From: Orientallactaga sibirica
Lineage: Eukaryota; Chordata; Mammalia; Rodentia; Dipodidae
Direction: 5' to 3'
Length of the DNA: 64,000 bases
NCBI GenBank assembly: GCA_036365145.1
Contig: JAEOAD010000699.1
Coordinates: 11,009,001 to 11,073,000 of the forward strand
Within the stretch, counting starts at the first letter, position 1; every line of letters begins with the position of its first letter. Below the pieces are notes generated by a model, which saw only the letters and a program-made list of their open reading frames with translations, made no database searches and had not been told where the DNA came from. Both the position numbers and the translations under genes were made by a program. Below are positions 12,488-25,429 of this stretch, piece after piece.

Positions 12488-12924
12488 CTGGTGGAGGTGT
12501 AGTGAAGGAGATGAGGAGGTAGGAAAGGGAACAAGAGCCAGGAAGGGGCCCCTGTGCCATCTGTATTGCTTGGATGCTTCTGAGGAGTGGCTGGCTGGTC
12601 TCAGGGACATTGACATGAGGCAGGTGGTGTGCGCGCATCATGTGGGGCAGGAGAGCTGCTTCCTTAAGTCCCGTTTCTTCCTGTGATCAGTGCATACAGA
12701 AGTGTGTGCTTTCAGAGTGCTTGTTGCAACGTGTTGAAGCATGTTTCAGCCACTAAGAGTGGACAGGGATGGAGCGGAAGGAGTGAGTGTCTGACAGTTC
12801 ATTGCAGCAGGGCTGTTGGGAGGATCATACTGGGCTCCCTGGAACAGCAGTGCATTCAGGGCCTCGGGATCCAGCCTTGTTCTGAAATCAGACCCTCTTC
12901 AAACCGCAACTTTTATGATTTTTT

Positions 12925-13196
12925 TAAAAATTTTTTTATTATTTTTTATTTATTTTTGGAGAGAAACACAGAGAGAGACATACAGAGAGTGAGAGGGAAA
13001 CAGATAGAGATGGGTGCGCCAGCAGTGTCTCAGCTGCTGTGAACGAAATCCAGATGTGTGCGCCCCCTTGTGGTAAGTGTGGCATTGCGCCCTTGTGTCA
13101 CTTTGCATCTGGCTAAACGTGGGACCTGGAGATTGGAACCAGCATTCTTAGGCTTAGGAGGCAGGCGCCTTAACCACTAAGCCATCTCTCCAGCCC
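12925..13196 (-). mobile_element. tRNA-headed SINE, complete
   Basis: Minus-strand copy, with the T-rich tail at the left and the tRNA-like head at 13170-13196 ('actaagccatctctccagcc'). The direct repeat acttttatgatttt lies immediately outside both ends (about 12907-12920 and 13197-13210), giving exact boundaries. This is the longer SINE type, containing 'aaatccagatgtgtgcgccc'. Confidence 0.93.
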
Positions 13197-13739
13197 ACTT
13201 TTATGATTTCTTAATTGGAGATTCCTAGTTTTTTGGGAGGGAAGGTGTCTTGAATGCAATGAAAAATTTTTGAAAGCAGAGGGCACTTGGGTTTGCTCCA
13301 TGGAATTGTAATTCTCACAATTTTCACAGATTGAATATTGAGAAACTGTTGTAAAAGGATTTATTTCAAGGTACTGATCAGTATTTAAGACATCAAATCA
13401 GACTATAGAGATGGGGAGTGTGAGCATTTCAGGGCTTTCTTTGTTGGGGAGATCCTCATTTAGAATTGCATCTTTCATGCTCAGTATTTCCCCTAATGAA
13501 AATGTCTATGTGGTATATTTTCTTGAACTAGATTTTTCCTCATACCACAAGGTTTAAATGCACACATAATAAAAATTATGAAACTGAAATGCCATAGTTT
13601 TTGTACAAAGTATTTTTGAAATTTATATTTAAAATTAAAATCAATGAAAATACCTTGAAATCTGTGTAAGGAAATATTATTTTTAGCTGTATTAATAAGT
13701 GAAAGCTTTTTTCCTTTCTTCCCTTCTTGTTTATCTCTG

Positions 13740-13998
13740 TTTGTGCGTGTGCATGTGTGGATGTTAGAAGACAACCTTGGGAGTTGGTCCTCACCTTCAC
13801 CTTGTTTGAGGCAGGGTCTTGCTCACTGCTGTGTATGCTAGGCAGCTGCCCTGGGAGCTTCTGGGAATTCTCCTCTGTCTCCACCTCTCAGCCGTGTGAG
13901 GCCTGTGTGCAGATTTTAAATGGGGGCTGAAAATCCAAACTTAGGTCATCAGCCTTGTGCACAAGCACTTTTTCCCACTGAGCCATCTCCCCAGCCCT
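13740..13998 (-). mobile_element. B4-like SINE
   Basis: Starts with GT-rich sequence ('gtgcgtgtgcatgtgtggat'), passes a B1-like centre ('gaggcagggtcttgctcact') and ends 'tgagccatctccccagccct', the inverted tRNA-like head. Diverged and therefore old. Confidence 0.7.
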
Positions 13999-14397
13999 GT
14001 GCTATCTTCATGCCATGCAGGCCGTAGGTTTGCTTACACAGCAACACCTCACACATGTGAGGAACACAGCCCTACTACATTGTTCTGGTTGTACTATCGC
14101 TGGCTCTTACCTCCATGGGTGATAGGAACATTTTAGCTCAGTTAGAATCTTTGTGGACCACCATCCTTCATGTGGCCTACCCTGACAAAAGAGTTGTTGT
14201 GTGGCCCATGATAGTACTTTATTTTCTTGGTATTGACAGCTGGTGGTATGTGTCATAGATTTCATTCAGTTTAATGTGGCTTCAGATTTTATAGAGCACA
14301 TCTGTTAGTAATGAGTGTCTGCCCCTGGGAGGAACTATAAAGCTGGTTAAAAGCACTCAAAGCAGCTTGTAAAGTTCCAAAAAGTAGGATTAATTTT

Positions 14398-14600
14398 TAA
14401 AACTATTTTATTTATTTGCAAATATAGAAAGACACACAGAGAGAATGGGTGCACCAGAGCCTCCAGCTGCTGCAGATGAACTCCAGATTCATGAATCACT
14501 TTGTGCATCTGTTTTTATGTGGGCACTGGGGGTATAGAATCCTGGTCGTGAAGCTTTGCAGGGAAGTGCCATAACTGGTGAACCATCTCGCTCAGCCCAA
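14398..14600 (-). mobile_element. tRNA-headed SINE, diverged
   Basis: Minus-strand SINE recognisable from 'agctgctgcagatgaactcc', 'tgtgcatct' and a decayed head 'accatctcgctcagccc'. Confidence 0.75.
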
Positions 14601-15667
14601 GATTCACTTTTAATTAGTTTAACTTTCAAAGTCTATGCTTGCTTTATTCCGGCTAACCCCAACTGAAAGCTGCAGGATCAAGGCTCCATAGCCATTGCAG
14701 ATCACTAGTCTTCCCTGTAAAGTGTGGCCAGGTGGGGCTTGTCCTGCAGGCCATGGGCATGGCCCTCTCTCTGGCCTGTGCTATGTGCTGGGTGTAGAGT
14801 TCTTTCTTCTCTCCAAAGCAAAGCTGCTGGAGCCTTTGGCCATTTACATGGAGGCCAGAAACTCTTGACATAGAAACACTGTAAAGATTAATTTGTAACA
14901 TTGCAGAAAATGAAAAGTAATAAATAGAAGACAGATATGGTAAGAAAAGAGACACAGTTCCCTGAGGTCCTCTCAGTTCATTGTAGTGCTGGGTGATGTG
15001 TGCTGGGTGTTGTAAAACTGAACAGGAAGCAGTTTACTTTCAGAGAGTCCTGCTTGCTGAAAGGCACCAACTAGAACAAATCATGAAGGGCCATGAAGAC
15101 ACCCGCGCTCTGCTCCCACAACACCACGCGCTCCCACAATGCCATGCGCAGGGCCCCTTCCTTTCCTCCTGCGCCCCACCCCCGCACAGAGCGCAGTGTC
15201 ACTTCTGCCTCACTGCGCTGCCTGGGATAGAAGGACTCGGGGCGCTATAGTTCCCACACCATGAAGGAGAGGACTAGAGACAGGGCCAGAGGGTATCAGA
15301 AACAAGAGAAGTGGGGACACCTGGCACTTCTAAGCACTTCACCCCAAGGACACACTGGGAAGGGATCTAGGGCCTGGATCCTTGTCTTAGGGTGGCGATG
15401 GGGGGGCGGGGGATGAAGGGACCGGAAGTGGGGCCCAGGGCCAGCCCTCCTCTTTGGATCCCATCAACACCAGGTAAGAGGCGCCCTGAGCTTTGTATTC
15501 ATAAACTGATGGAAGAGTGGGGGGTCGGCCCGGGGCAATCCTTAAAGGAAATTATTTAAAACAAAAAACCTGGGAGCCTCGATGAAGGTACAGGGAATGA
15601 CCAAGATTTAACACCCGAGGCTGTAAAACCCCAGGCCATAAGCGCTGAGTTTCTGAGGGGCTCTCTT
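14601..15667. other. No gene recognised; GC-richer patch at 15.1-15.5 kb
   Basis: Apart from a moderately GC-rich patch (about 15,095-15,480, with a few CpGs) I see nothing. I cannot call it a CpG-island promoter, because no first exon or transcript feature follows it. Confidence 0.35.
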
Positions 15668-15873
15668 CTTTTTTTAAAAGTATACTTTGTTTCCAGAGAT
15701 GGGGTCGGGGGAGGCGATAGATAGAGAATGGATGTGCCAGGGCCAGTCAGTGCAAACTAACCCCAGACGCGTGTCACCTTGTGCATCTGGCTTACGTGGG
15801 TGCTGGGGAATTGAACTTGGCTTCTTAGGCTTCTCAGGAAAGTGCCTTAACCACTAAGCCACCTCTCAAGCTC
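15668..15873 (-). mobile_element. tRNA-headed SINE, diverged
   Basis: Minus-strand copy with 'caccttgtgcatctggctta' and the inverted head 'accactaagccacctctcaa'. Confidence 0.75.
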
Positions 15874-16019
15874 AGTTTATCTTCTTTCAATGGGTGTTCT
15901 CAGTGCTGGGTATATTGCTCTGCTCCTGGAATATGAGAGTGCTCTGGGGACTCATGGAGTCTGGTGAAGCAGGAAGAGGGCATTAAATGCTAAGGGGAGA
16001 TATCAGGTAGCATCAGAGC

Positions 16020-16270
16020 AATCCTGGGGCACTAGAAAGTGCTGCTGCTGCTGGGGCTCTGCTCAGCGGCTCTGGTCAGAGTGGGGCTGCAGGAACCGAC
16101 TGCAGAGCAGTAGGAGCTTGTCCGCCTTGCGGGGGTGAGGGGCTCACACATGGGGCCGGTGACTTCATACAGCTGCTCTGCTCCATCTGGGCTATGATAG
16201 AGCACCTCCACATGTTGCCACTGTTTGTGTGTGCATCCCAGCGCCTGTCTGCTGTTCTTCACTCACTTAC
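16020..16270 (-). other. Unassigned GC-rich frame, possibly a decayed gene fragment
   Basis: A minus-strand frame (16032-16262) contains 'HVEVLYHSPDGAEQLYEV' and 'MCEPLTPARRTSSYC', and ends in a serine run before TAG. The composition is more protein-like than that of neighbouring chance ORFs and it lies just outside a B1, so it could be an exon or retrocopy fragment. I recognise no family, see no supporting splice sites, and rate it barely above background. Confidence 0.2.
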
Positions 16271-16298
16271 ATCTCCAGCATTTTCTTGTTAATTAGTT

Positions 16299-16434
16299 TT
16301 TTTTTTTTTTTTGAGGTAGCCCAGGCTGACCTGGAATTCACTATGTACTCTCAGGGTGGCCTCAAACTCACAGCAATGCTCCTACCTCTACCTCCTGAAT
16401 GCTGGGATTAAAGGTGTATGCCACCGTGCCTAGC
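16299..16434 (-). mobile_element. B1 SINE
   Basis: Poly(T), then 'cccaggctgacctggaattc', 'tgctgggattaaaggtgtat' and 'gccaccgtgcctagc': a minus-strand B1 lacking a small part of its right end. A second, older B1-like remnant seems to follow at about 16443-16531 ('gaggcagggtctcactctgt'). Confidence 0.9.
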
Positions 16435-17651
16435 AAGTAATTGTTTTGAGGCAGGGTCTCACTCTGTTCCTGTGGCTGGCCTAGATCTCTTAATCCACCT
16501 GCCTTTGCCCCCTGAGGCCTGGGACTACACCATGTGACTAGAAAGTTGTGGGTCTATCATAGCTTGTGAGTGACCTGAGGGTCTAAATGAAAAGCACAGC
16601 ACGTTTGGTTTATCCTTAAAGAAAAGGAGTTTAGAAATGGTGTTCACAGCTGGTCAACACTGGGCAGCACCAGGACTTGGACTCTCGGGCACTGTGTTTG
16701 GAACTGCTGTGTCAGGATCTTCATCAGAGTGTGTATAAATGTCCACGTGCTAGTTGGAAACTGGTTCTTCTTGTGTCTGCCTAACATTGTCTCCTCAGGG
16801 GCTTTGTCCTCTTACAACCTGTGGTAAGCATCTTATGCTCTGTGAGATTTGGTTCATGGGGGATGAAACATTTTAAAACCATAGACCTAGGTTTTGTGTA
16901 CTTTTTATTTTGGGTAAAGAAACCGGTGCTTTCTTCCTGCACATTCAAAGCAAGTAGGTTAAAAGGTGAAAGATGAGAATTTTTTGCTTTTTTTTTTTTT
17001 TTTTTTTTTCCCAAGACAGTTGCTGAGGCTGGCCTTGAATTCTCCATCTTCTGTCTCTGTCTACTAAGATTACAGGGGAGCAAGAACATTAGTGAAGGAA
17101 GTCAAAATGGAGAAAAGACCAGACAAACCTGTGACCCACTGCACTTGTCTGTCTGCAGAACTTGTTATCTGCTCTCCTGCCACCTGTACTCTCCCCATAA
17201 AGAAGTGGTTTGATGCTCAGTCCTCTCTAACACCACTGTTTAATTTGAATAAAATCTTTTTATTCATTTTTAGAACATTTCAAAAACATTGACACTGCAC
17301 ATCTCTGATGGTTTAAGATTTAGGAAACACCCTGGCCCATGTGGTGCTCCTGTTGCTTTTGGCTGGACCTTGGGCACCACATAGTGCTTGCTTTTGCATT
17401 TTCAGTTAGACATTTGGACATTAACCAGTAGTGGTGCTTAACCTTGTGCTGTGGACCACAGGTAGCATCTGTTGCTTGTTTCTTCTTAGAGTTTGTAAAA
17501 TACTAGTTTTTAATGGGATTTTTCATTCCAGTTTTAGTGGCTTTTTTTTTTTTTTTTTTTTTTTGGTAGTTTATCAAATCTCTGTTCTTTGCTGTCCACT
17601 TTGTTTTTTATGAAGCAATTCTATACATTTGCAGTAGAAGTTGAGAACCAT

Positions 17652-17842
17652 GTTCAGTTGTCCCTTGGCATCTCTGAGGACTGGTTCCAGGACTTCCCAG
17701 GATGCTGCAGTCTCTTACGTAAATGGGCATGGTATGTGCAGAGGAGCTGCACACTGCTGACTCTGCACTTTTTCTCTATGCTGCGCTATCACAGTGTAAA
17801 GTCTATGTAAATCCATTTTATTGTATTGTTTAGGGAATTATG
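17652..17842 (+). mobile_element. Tigger-like (Tc1/mariner, pogo group) DNA transposon fragment
   Basis: The words 'cagttgtcccttggcatctc', 'ggactggttccaggac' and, at the right, 'gtctatgtaaatcc' and 'attgtattgtttagggaatt' match in order the well-known non-coding end of Tigger elements. It is diverged and carries no transposase. The identification is from memory of the consensus. Confidence 0.65.
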
Positions 17843-19429
17843 CCAAGAAACATCTGTGTCTTTTTGATTCAAATGGAACCATTGAAAGCTCACTATGGTT
17901 TAAACTTAGGGTCACTTGATCAGTGATGTGGGCTCCTGAGATATGAGGAGCAACCATAAAGGACAGTCTGTGTCTCATTTATAAAACAATTTTTTTTTTA
18001 ATTATTGTTTTTTATTGACTTTTATACTTACATACAAAAAAAACCCACCTGATATTTCTCTCCCCTCCCCCCATTCCACTTTAGAACTCCAGTCTCCACC
18101 ATATCCCCTCCCTCTCTCCATTAGTCTCTCTTTTAATTTGATGACACATCTTTTTCTTCTACTTTGAGGGTCTTGCAGAGTATTGCTAGGCACTGCAAGG
18201 TCATGGATATCGAGGCCAATTTCTGTCTGGGCAGTTGCATTGTAAGAGGTCATACCCTTCCTTTGGCTCTTCCATTCTATCTGCCCCCTCTTCCGCAATG
18301 GTCCCTGAGCCTTGGAGGGTGTGACAGAGGTGTTTCAGTGCTGGGCACTCCTCCATCCCTTCTTCTCAGCACTATGTTGCCTTTTGGGTCATCCCAGTGG
18401 CCATCGCCATCTGAAAAGAGAAGCTTCTCTAACCAGAAGTGAGAGTAGCGTTAATATGTGAATATGAACATGAAGTGTAGTGCTTTCAGGGCAGCTTGGT
18501 GGGAATAATATATACATTTAGTCAGACAAGAGCAGGCTTATACCCCTAAGGCTCATGACCTCACCTACCATAGACTTTTACTTAGGTTTTTCAGTACCAG
18601 GTATGTATTCCCTCCTGTAGAGAGGGCCTTCAGTCCAATTATGGAGCAGTTGGTTACCCCAAGAGTAGACATGCCACTGTTGCACCCGTTCAGTCATTGG
18701 GCCTGTCTGGCCAAGCTTGAATATTCAGCGTCCACTGTTTTCACTGTTGATGGCTTCTGTCTCCCATACGCTGTGTGCAGTGCAGGTTTTTCCAGCTTTC
18801 AGTTGGCTGGTCTACAGGGAGAAGGTTTTCTGCTCCACATCAGCTTGCTTTCTCAATGACCTTGCCTCTCAGGCAAGAGATGTCTTCAGCAATAGGGTCT
18901 TACTATCTGTTTCTCAAGGGAAACCAAGGGCTTTAGCAAAAGCCTTTAATGTTTTGGAGGCTACCGGGACATCCTTGGCCAACAACTCACTGGAAGGTAT
19001 CCCATCCCAGGTACTGAAATTTTTCTAGTAATAGTCTACAGCTTCTAGAAGTGCCCTTATTCAAAAAAGTAATTTTACATATGTCTTATTCACCATATCT
19101 TGAGTTTAGATTGACCCTCCCCCTGCCCTTCTTGTATGCATTCTCTTCCCATGGCCTCACTTAGGCCATTCCCCTCCCTGTAATCAGTTCTTCTACTTAC
19201 ATATGTGCATTACAATACTCTTAAGTCCTTCCCTTTCCTCACTCCCTTATAGCCTTTTACCAGCTTACTGGTTTCTGGTACCTATTTTTGGTTCCAGTTC
19301 ACACACAAGTCTATACATTGGTAGCTAGGATCCACATATGCGCGAGAATTTGTGACGTTTGGCTTTCTGAGCCTGGGTTACCTCACTTAGTATAAATCTT
19401 TCCAGATCCATCCATTTCCCTGCAAATTT

Positions 19430-22400
19430 CATAATTTCGTGGTTTTTTTTAACCGCTGAATAGAACTCCATTGTGTAAATGTACTACATCTTTATTATCC
19501 ACTCATCTATGGAGGGACATCTAGGCTGCTTCCATTTCCTAGTTATTGTGAATAGAGCAGCAATAAACATGGTTTTGCAAGTATCTCTAAGGTAGTGAGA
19601 GGAGTCCTCTGGATATATGCCTAGGAGTGCTATAGCTGGATCATATGGTAAGTCTATTTCTAGCTGTCTCAAGAACCTCCACACTGATTTCCACAATGGC
19701 TGGACCAGCTTACATTCCTACCAACAGTGTAGAAGTGTTCCTGTTTTTCCACATCCACGCCAACACTTATTGTCATTTGTTTTCTTGATGGTAGCCATTC
19801 TGACAGGAGTGAAATGGAATCTCAAAGTGGTTTTAATTTGCATTTCCCTGATGGCTAAGGATGTGGAACATTTTTTTTTAGATGTTTATATGCCATCTGT
19901 ATTTCATCTTCTGTGAATTCTCTATTTAGTTCCATAGCCCATTTTGTAACTGGGTTGTTTGAATTCTTATTATTCTGTTTTTTTGAGTTCTTTGTATATT
20001 CTGGATATTAATCCTCTGTCAGATGTATACTGGCAAAGATTTTCTCCCATTCTGTAGGTTGTCTTTTTGCTCTATTCACAGTGTCCTTTGCTATACAAAA
20101 GCTTTGTAATTTCATAAGGTCCCAGTGGTTGATTAGTGGTTTTATTCCCTGAGCAATTGGAGTTATATTCAGAAAGTCCTTGCCTATTCCAATATGTTGA
20201 AGAGTTTTCCCTACCTTTTCCTCTAGCAGTTTCAGAGTTTCAGGCCTGATATTAAGGTCCCTGATCCATTTGGACTTGACTCTTGTGCATGGAGAGAGAC
20301 AAGGATCTATGTTTATCCTTTTTGTACAGATGTCCAGTTTTCCCAGCACCACTTGTTAAAGAGGCTATTTTTTCTCCAATGAATATTTTTGGCATTTTTG
20401 TCAAAAATCAGGTATCTGTAGCTGCCTGGATTAATATTTGGGACTTCTGTTCTGTTCCATTGATCTACCTGTCTGTCCTTGTGCCAGTACCATGCTGTTT
20501 TTGTTACTATGGCTTTGTAGTATAACTTAAAATTGGGTATGGTTATACCACCTGCCTGATTTTTGTTGCACAAAATTGTTTTGGTTATTCGAGGTTTTTT
20601 GTGTTTCCAGATGAATTTTAGGATTGTTTTTTCTATTTTTGTGAAGAATGCTTTCGGGATTTTAATAGGGATTGCATTAAATGTGTAGATTGCTTTTGGT
20701 AAGACTGACATTTTCCCAATATTGATTCTTCCAATCCAGGAGCATGGGATGTCTTTCCATTTCCTTGTGTCTTCTGCAATTTGTTGCTCAAGTTTTTTAA
20801 AGTTCTCATTGTAGAGATCCTTCACTTCCTTGGTTAAGTTTATTCCAAGGTATTTTATTTATTTATTTTTTTTGAGGCAATTGTGAATGGGAGAGATTCC
20901 CTGATTTCATCCTCTGCACATTTGTTGTTAGTGTATAGAAAAGCTACTGATTTCTGTGTGTTTATTTTGTATCCTGCTACATTGCTAAAAGTGTTTATCA
21001 GCTCTAACAGTTTGCTGGTAGAGTCATTAGGGTCTGTTATGTATAGAATCATATCGTCTGCAAATAATGATAATTTGACATCTTCCCTTCCGATTTGTAT
21101 CCCTTTTATGAGTGTCTCTTGCCTTATTGCTATGGCTAAGACTTCCAGTACTATATTAAATGGTAGTGGGGAAAGTGGACACCCTTGTCTTGTTCCTGAA
21201 TTTAGAGGAAAAGCTTCAAGTTTTTCCCCATTTAGTATTATGTTGGCTGTAGGTTTGTCATAAATAGCTTTTATTATGTTGAGATATGTTCTTCCTATTC
21301 CCAGTTTCTGTAATACTTTCACCATGAAGGGGTGTTGGATTTTGTCAAATGCCTTTTCTGCATCTATTGAGATGACCATGTGATTTTTGTCCTTCAGACC
21401 ATTTATATGGTGTATTACATTTATGGATTTGCATATGTTGAACCATCCCTGCATCTCTGGGATAAAGCCTACTTGGTCAGGGGGAATAATCTTTCTGATA
21501 TATTCTTGTATTCTGTTTGCCAGTATTTTGTTGAAAATTTTTTCATCTATGTTCATGAGGGAGATTGGTCTATAATTTTCTTTTTTTGATCTGTCTTTGT
21601 CCGGTTTGGGTATCAGGGTGATGCTGGCTTCATAGAAGGATTTCGGTAGAATTCCTTCCTTTTCTATTTTATGGAAAAGTTTGAGAAGCATTGGTGTTAG
21701 ATCTTCCAGGAATGTCTGGTAAAATTCAGCAGTGAATCCATCTGGGCCTGGGCTTTTTTTAGTTGGGAGACTTTTATAACTTCTTGGACCTCTGTGGTTT
21801 TTATAGGTCTATATAAATGGTTTATCTCATCTTGATTTAATTTTGGTAAGTCATATGAATCAAGGAAATCATCCATTTCTTTCAGGTTTTCAAACTTAGA
21901 GCCATATATATTCTTAAAATATGTCCACATGACTTTCTGAATTTCTTTGGTATCTGTTGTGATGTTGCCTTTTTCATCTCGAATTTTATCAATTTTTGTC
22001 TCTTCTCTCTTTCTTTTGGTCAGATTTGCTAAGGGTTTGTCAATCTTGTTTATCCTTTCAAAGAACCAACTCTTTGTTTCATTGATTTTTTTTTATTGTT
22101 TTTTGGTTTCCATTTCATTAATTTCTGCCCTAACCTTTATTATTTCTTCCCATCTACTGATTTTTGGTTTGCCTTGTTCTTCTCTTTCCAAAGCCTTAAG
22201 GTGAAGCATTAAATTGTTTAGTTGTGAACTCTCTAATTTCTTAATATAGGCACTTAGAGCTATAAATTTCCCTCATAGGACTGCCTTCATTGTGTCCCAA
22301 AGGTTTTGGTATGTTGTATTCTCATCATCATTAGATTCTATGAATTTCTTGATTTCCTTTTTAATTTCTTCAATGACCCATACATCATTCAGTAAAGTAC

Positions 22401-23110
22401 TTTTTAGTCTTCATGCATTTCTGTATGCTCTGTAGTTTTTCTTGTTGTTGATTTGCAGTTTAATCCCATTGTGGTCTGATAGCATACAAGGATTATTTCA
22501 ATTTTCCTGTATTTGTTAAGATTTGTGTCCTATTATATGATCTCTTTTAGAGAATGTCCCATGTGCTGCTGAGAAGAATGTATATTCTGCAGCATTTGGA
22601 TGGAATGTTCTGTATATATCTGTTAGGTCCATTTGTTCCATGATATCATTTAATGAAGATGTCTCTCTGTTTATTTTTTGTCGGGTAGACCTGTCAAGTG
22701 ATGAGAGGTGTATTGAAGTTATTGTTAGGAGTTATCTCTGACCTTAAGTCCAATAGTGTTTGTTTGATGAAATTGGGGGCCCCCGTGTTGGGAGCATATA
22801 TGTTTAGGACTGTAATGTCCTCCTGTTGGATTGTTCCTTTAATCAGTATAAAGTGACCTGTTTTATCTTTCCTCACTAATGCTGGTTTGAACTCTGTCCT
22901 GTCAGAAATTAGGATGGCAACACCCGCTTATTTTCTAGGCCCATTTGCTTGAAATACATTATTCCAACCTTTCACCCTAAAAATGTTTCTATCTTTTAAT
23001 GAGAGATGAGTTTCCTGGAGGCATCAGATGGTAGGATCGTGCTTTTTAATCCAGTCTGCAAGTCTATGTCTTTTGGTTGGGGCATTGAGGCCATTGATAT
23101 TAAGAGTTAT
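19430..23110 (-). pseudogene. L1 ORF2 (endonuclease and reverse transcriptase), multiply broken
   Basis: ORF2p nicks target DNA and primes reverse transcription. In minus-strand order I see the endonuclease domain (about 22,550-23,110, with 'LNAPTKRHRLADWIKKHD' then an in-frame stop, and 'TVLNIYAPNTGAPNFI' at 22,770-22,820), the linker ('SLINIYGSKFE'-type region near 21,900), the reverse transcriptase (20855-21691, with '[11 protein letters not shown]' and the catalytic 'FADDMILYI') and the C-terminal region with '[15 protein letters not shown]' down to about 19,480. At least four stops or frameshifts separate these pieces, so no full-length protein is encoded. Confidence 0.92.
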
Positions 23111-23269
23111 TATTGAAAGATATGTATTTGTTCTCTCCATTTTTCTTGTTTTGTAGTTCTTCCTGGTTTTCGTTTTACTCACTTGTTCTAACTTTTGAGT
23201 ATGATTTCTTTTTTTCCTATTTCCTACTGTGTGTGTTTTGCTTGTTCTTCAGCATGAATGATTCCTCAA

Positions 23270-24283
23270 GTATTTTCTGTAGAGCTGGTTTAGTTGCCAT
23301 AAATTTCTTTAGCCTATCTTTGTTGTGGAATGTTCTTATTTCTCCATGAATTTGGATAGAAAGCTTTGCAGGATAAAGTAATCTTGGTTGATAGTTTTAT
23401 CTTTCATAACTTGGAATACATCACTCCAGGCCCTTCTGGCTTTTAATGTTTGTGTTGAGTAATCTGCTGTTATCCTAGTGGGTTTCCCCTTGAAGGTCAT
23501 TTGCTTTTTCTCTCTAACTGCTTTCAATATATTTTCTTTGGTTTGTGTATTTAGTAGTTTAATTATAACATGGCGAGAAGAGGATCTTTCTAGGTTTTGT
23601 CTGTTTGGTGTTCTAAATGCTTCTTGTATCTGCATTGGCATTTCTCTCCCAATTTGGGGAAATTTTTCTTCTATGATTTTGTGGAAAACACCTACTAAGC
23701 CTCTGGATTGAAATTCTTCCCCTTCTGCTATACCTTGAATTCTTATGTTTGATCTTTTCATAGTGTCCCACATGTCTTGGAGTTCCCATTCATACCTTTC
23801 TATTAGCTTGTCTTTCTCTTTGTTGGACTGTGATAGGTCTGCCATCTGGTCTTCTAGTTTAGATATTCTGTCCTCTCCTTCATCCATTCTACTAGTGAGA
23901 CTTTCCACAGAGTTTTTTATTTCACTGACTGTGTTCTTCAGAGCTAGGATTTCAGCCTGGTTGTTCTTCAGTAGTTCTATTTCCTTATTCATGTCCTCTA
24001 ATGACCTTTTTATTTCATTAAACTGTTTTTCTGTATTCTTTTTAAAGACTTTGTTTTCTTCTTTAGTTCCTTTGTTTTCTTCTCGGATTGCTTTCATTTC
24101 TTCTTTTATTTCTTCTTTCATTTCTTTGAGTATAGATATCATCATCCTTTTGAAATCTTTGTCAGGAATTTCATGTAAAACAGTCTCATTGGTGAACAAT
24201 TCTGATGGATTTGTAATTTTTGGTGGGATTACATTGTCTTGATTCTTTGTGTTTCTTGTATTATAGTGTAGTGACTTTTGCAT
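23270..24283 (-). pseudogene. L1 ORF1 (RNA-binding chaperone), late frameshift
   Basis: L1 ORF1p forms trimers that coat L1 RNA. A 315-codon frame begins at 24283. The N-terminal third is basic. A long Glu/Lys-rich coiled coil follows (about residues 45-165, for example 'EIKRSLEDMNKEIELLKNNQ'), then the RRM-like region ('NIRIQGIAEGEE') and the C-terminal domain ('RSSSRHVIIKLLNTQTKE', 'KARRAWSDVF'). The frame ends at 23336 after 'SKFMEK', but the usual C-terminal strand ('RTFHNKDRLKKFMATKP') continues in another frame to about 23270. A single frameshift near 23345-23365 therefore removes the last 25-30 residues. It lies upstream of ORF2, as in all L1s. Confidence 0.9.
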
Positions 24284-25398
24284 CCTGGATTGATTTGATA
24301 CTTAGGTTTTCTATTTATCTGCAGTGTTCTTAGGTGTTGTGATCCACCTTTATATAATTTCAGGATATGAGTTTAAGGTGCCAAGTGTAATACTTGTACC
24401 CAATTCCAACATCAGAAGTAATCCTAGCTGTTGAGTTTGCTTGTTAAGCAAGTATTGTAGTGGAATGGTGGAACAATTTAGTAGCAAGTTCTAAACTTCA
24501 ACAGAGCAAAATACACATTCAATTAACATGAGCACAGAGCATACAAGTGTGGGAATAGAAACAAACAGTCTTATAGGGTCAAAATCCCTAAGGGCATGTG
24601 TTGTTCCACACTCTTAATCCTGTCAGCTTGGGAATCAGACCCTGCCCTCTATAATAACAGAAGCAAAAGATAAAGGCCCTTTAAATCTAAAAGTATTACA
24701 GGCAGCAATATTCAACCCCTCATATTCAGCTTATTTGAAAATAGTAAGGCCAACCACAAATATGTAACCCATAACCTACCCTGACCTGGAAAGAGAGGTT
24801 AGCACTTCCAATGCAGGCCTTTGTTACTTCTGGTGTGGCTTTCAAACTCACCAATGCTGGGTGCCCACCTTGTTCCCTGAGCTGTGGAGCTTGGCTCAGC
24901 TATGCTGGGTCCGGTGTTGGCGATGTGGTTCAGAGCTGCCGGTAGTTGCTCGATTCTGCCAATTCACTGGGGAATCTGATTGTTGGGGCATGGGCGAGTT
25001 CAGGAAGGTTGTAGTAGCTCACGGTGTGTTTCTCTTTCCGTAGCTCCACAGATTTTTCTTTGATTTCTAGGCTCTGTGAGGAGACTGATGAGGTTGGAAA
25101 TTCCCCCCCTTTTCTTTTGGTTGGGCAGCTGTGGCTGCAGTGGAGGCTCAGCGATGATCAGCTCTTCTGGGCAGAGGCTTGGAGCCACGGGTTGGAGCTG
25201 CACCTAGGAGCCGCTGTGGAGCGGGCTGCCGTGGGTCGGGGCCACACTCTCCACAGTGGATTTCTGGCCATCTTCTGCTTTTTCGCTTTTTCCCAGAGGA
25301 AATATTCTGCTCTTTTCCTAAGAAGAGTGTAGTTTTGCTTAATTCCTTCCCTGATCCGGTTTGGCGTGGCTCCTATGCTGCCATCTTACCCGGAAGTC
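24284..25398 (-). promoter_or_regulatory. L1 5' UTR with YY1-type site
   Basis: The 1.1 kb upstream of ORF1 corresponds to the L1 internal promoter. The distal 500 bp is GC-richer than the rest of the element and contains a YY1-type motif (CCATCTT on the plus strand at 25381-25387) about 12 bp from the element's end, where this factor is known to position L1 transcription start. Promoter function here is inferred. Confidence 0.65.
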
Positions 25399-25429
25399 CA
25401 GAGGAATATATTCTTAATAATGTAATATC

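Larger units (their letters stand above)
17990..25398 (-). mobile_element. Full-length L1 retrotransposon, inactive
   Basis: About 7.4 kb on the minus strand. The 3' tail is the T-run at 17990-18013; the 3' UTR is about 18014-19430, ORF2 19430-23110, ORF1 23300-24283 and the 5' UTR 24284-25398. The 5' end (minus strand) reads through 'AAGATGGCAGC' at 25377-25387, the YY1-type site found at the start of many mammalian L1s, so the insertion looks full length. Both ORFs carry disruptions, so the copy cannot be autonomous. No clear target-site duplication is visible. Confidence 0.92.

Noticed and set aside
15095..15480. CpG-island promoter
   Set aside because: The patch is only modestly GC-rich with few CpGs, and no exon or transcript evidence follows.
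20283..20525. Plus-strand ORFs across the L1s (for example 20283-20525, 23745-24242)
   Set aside because: They are antisense shadows of L1 ORF2 and ORF1 sequence on the minus strand.
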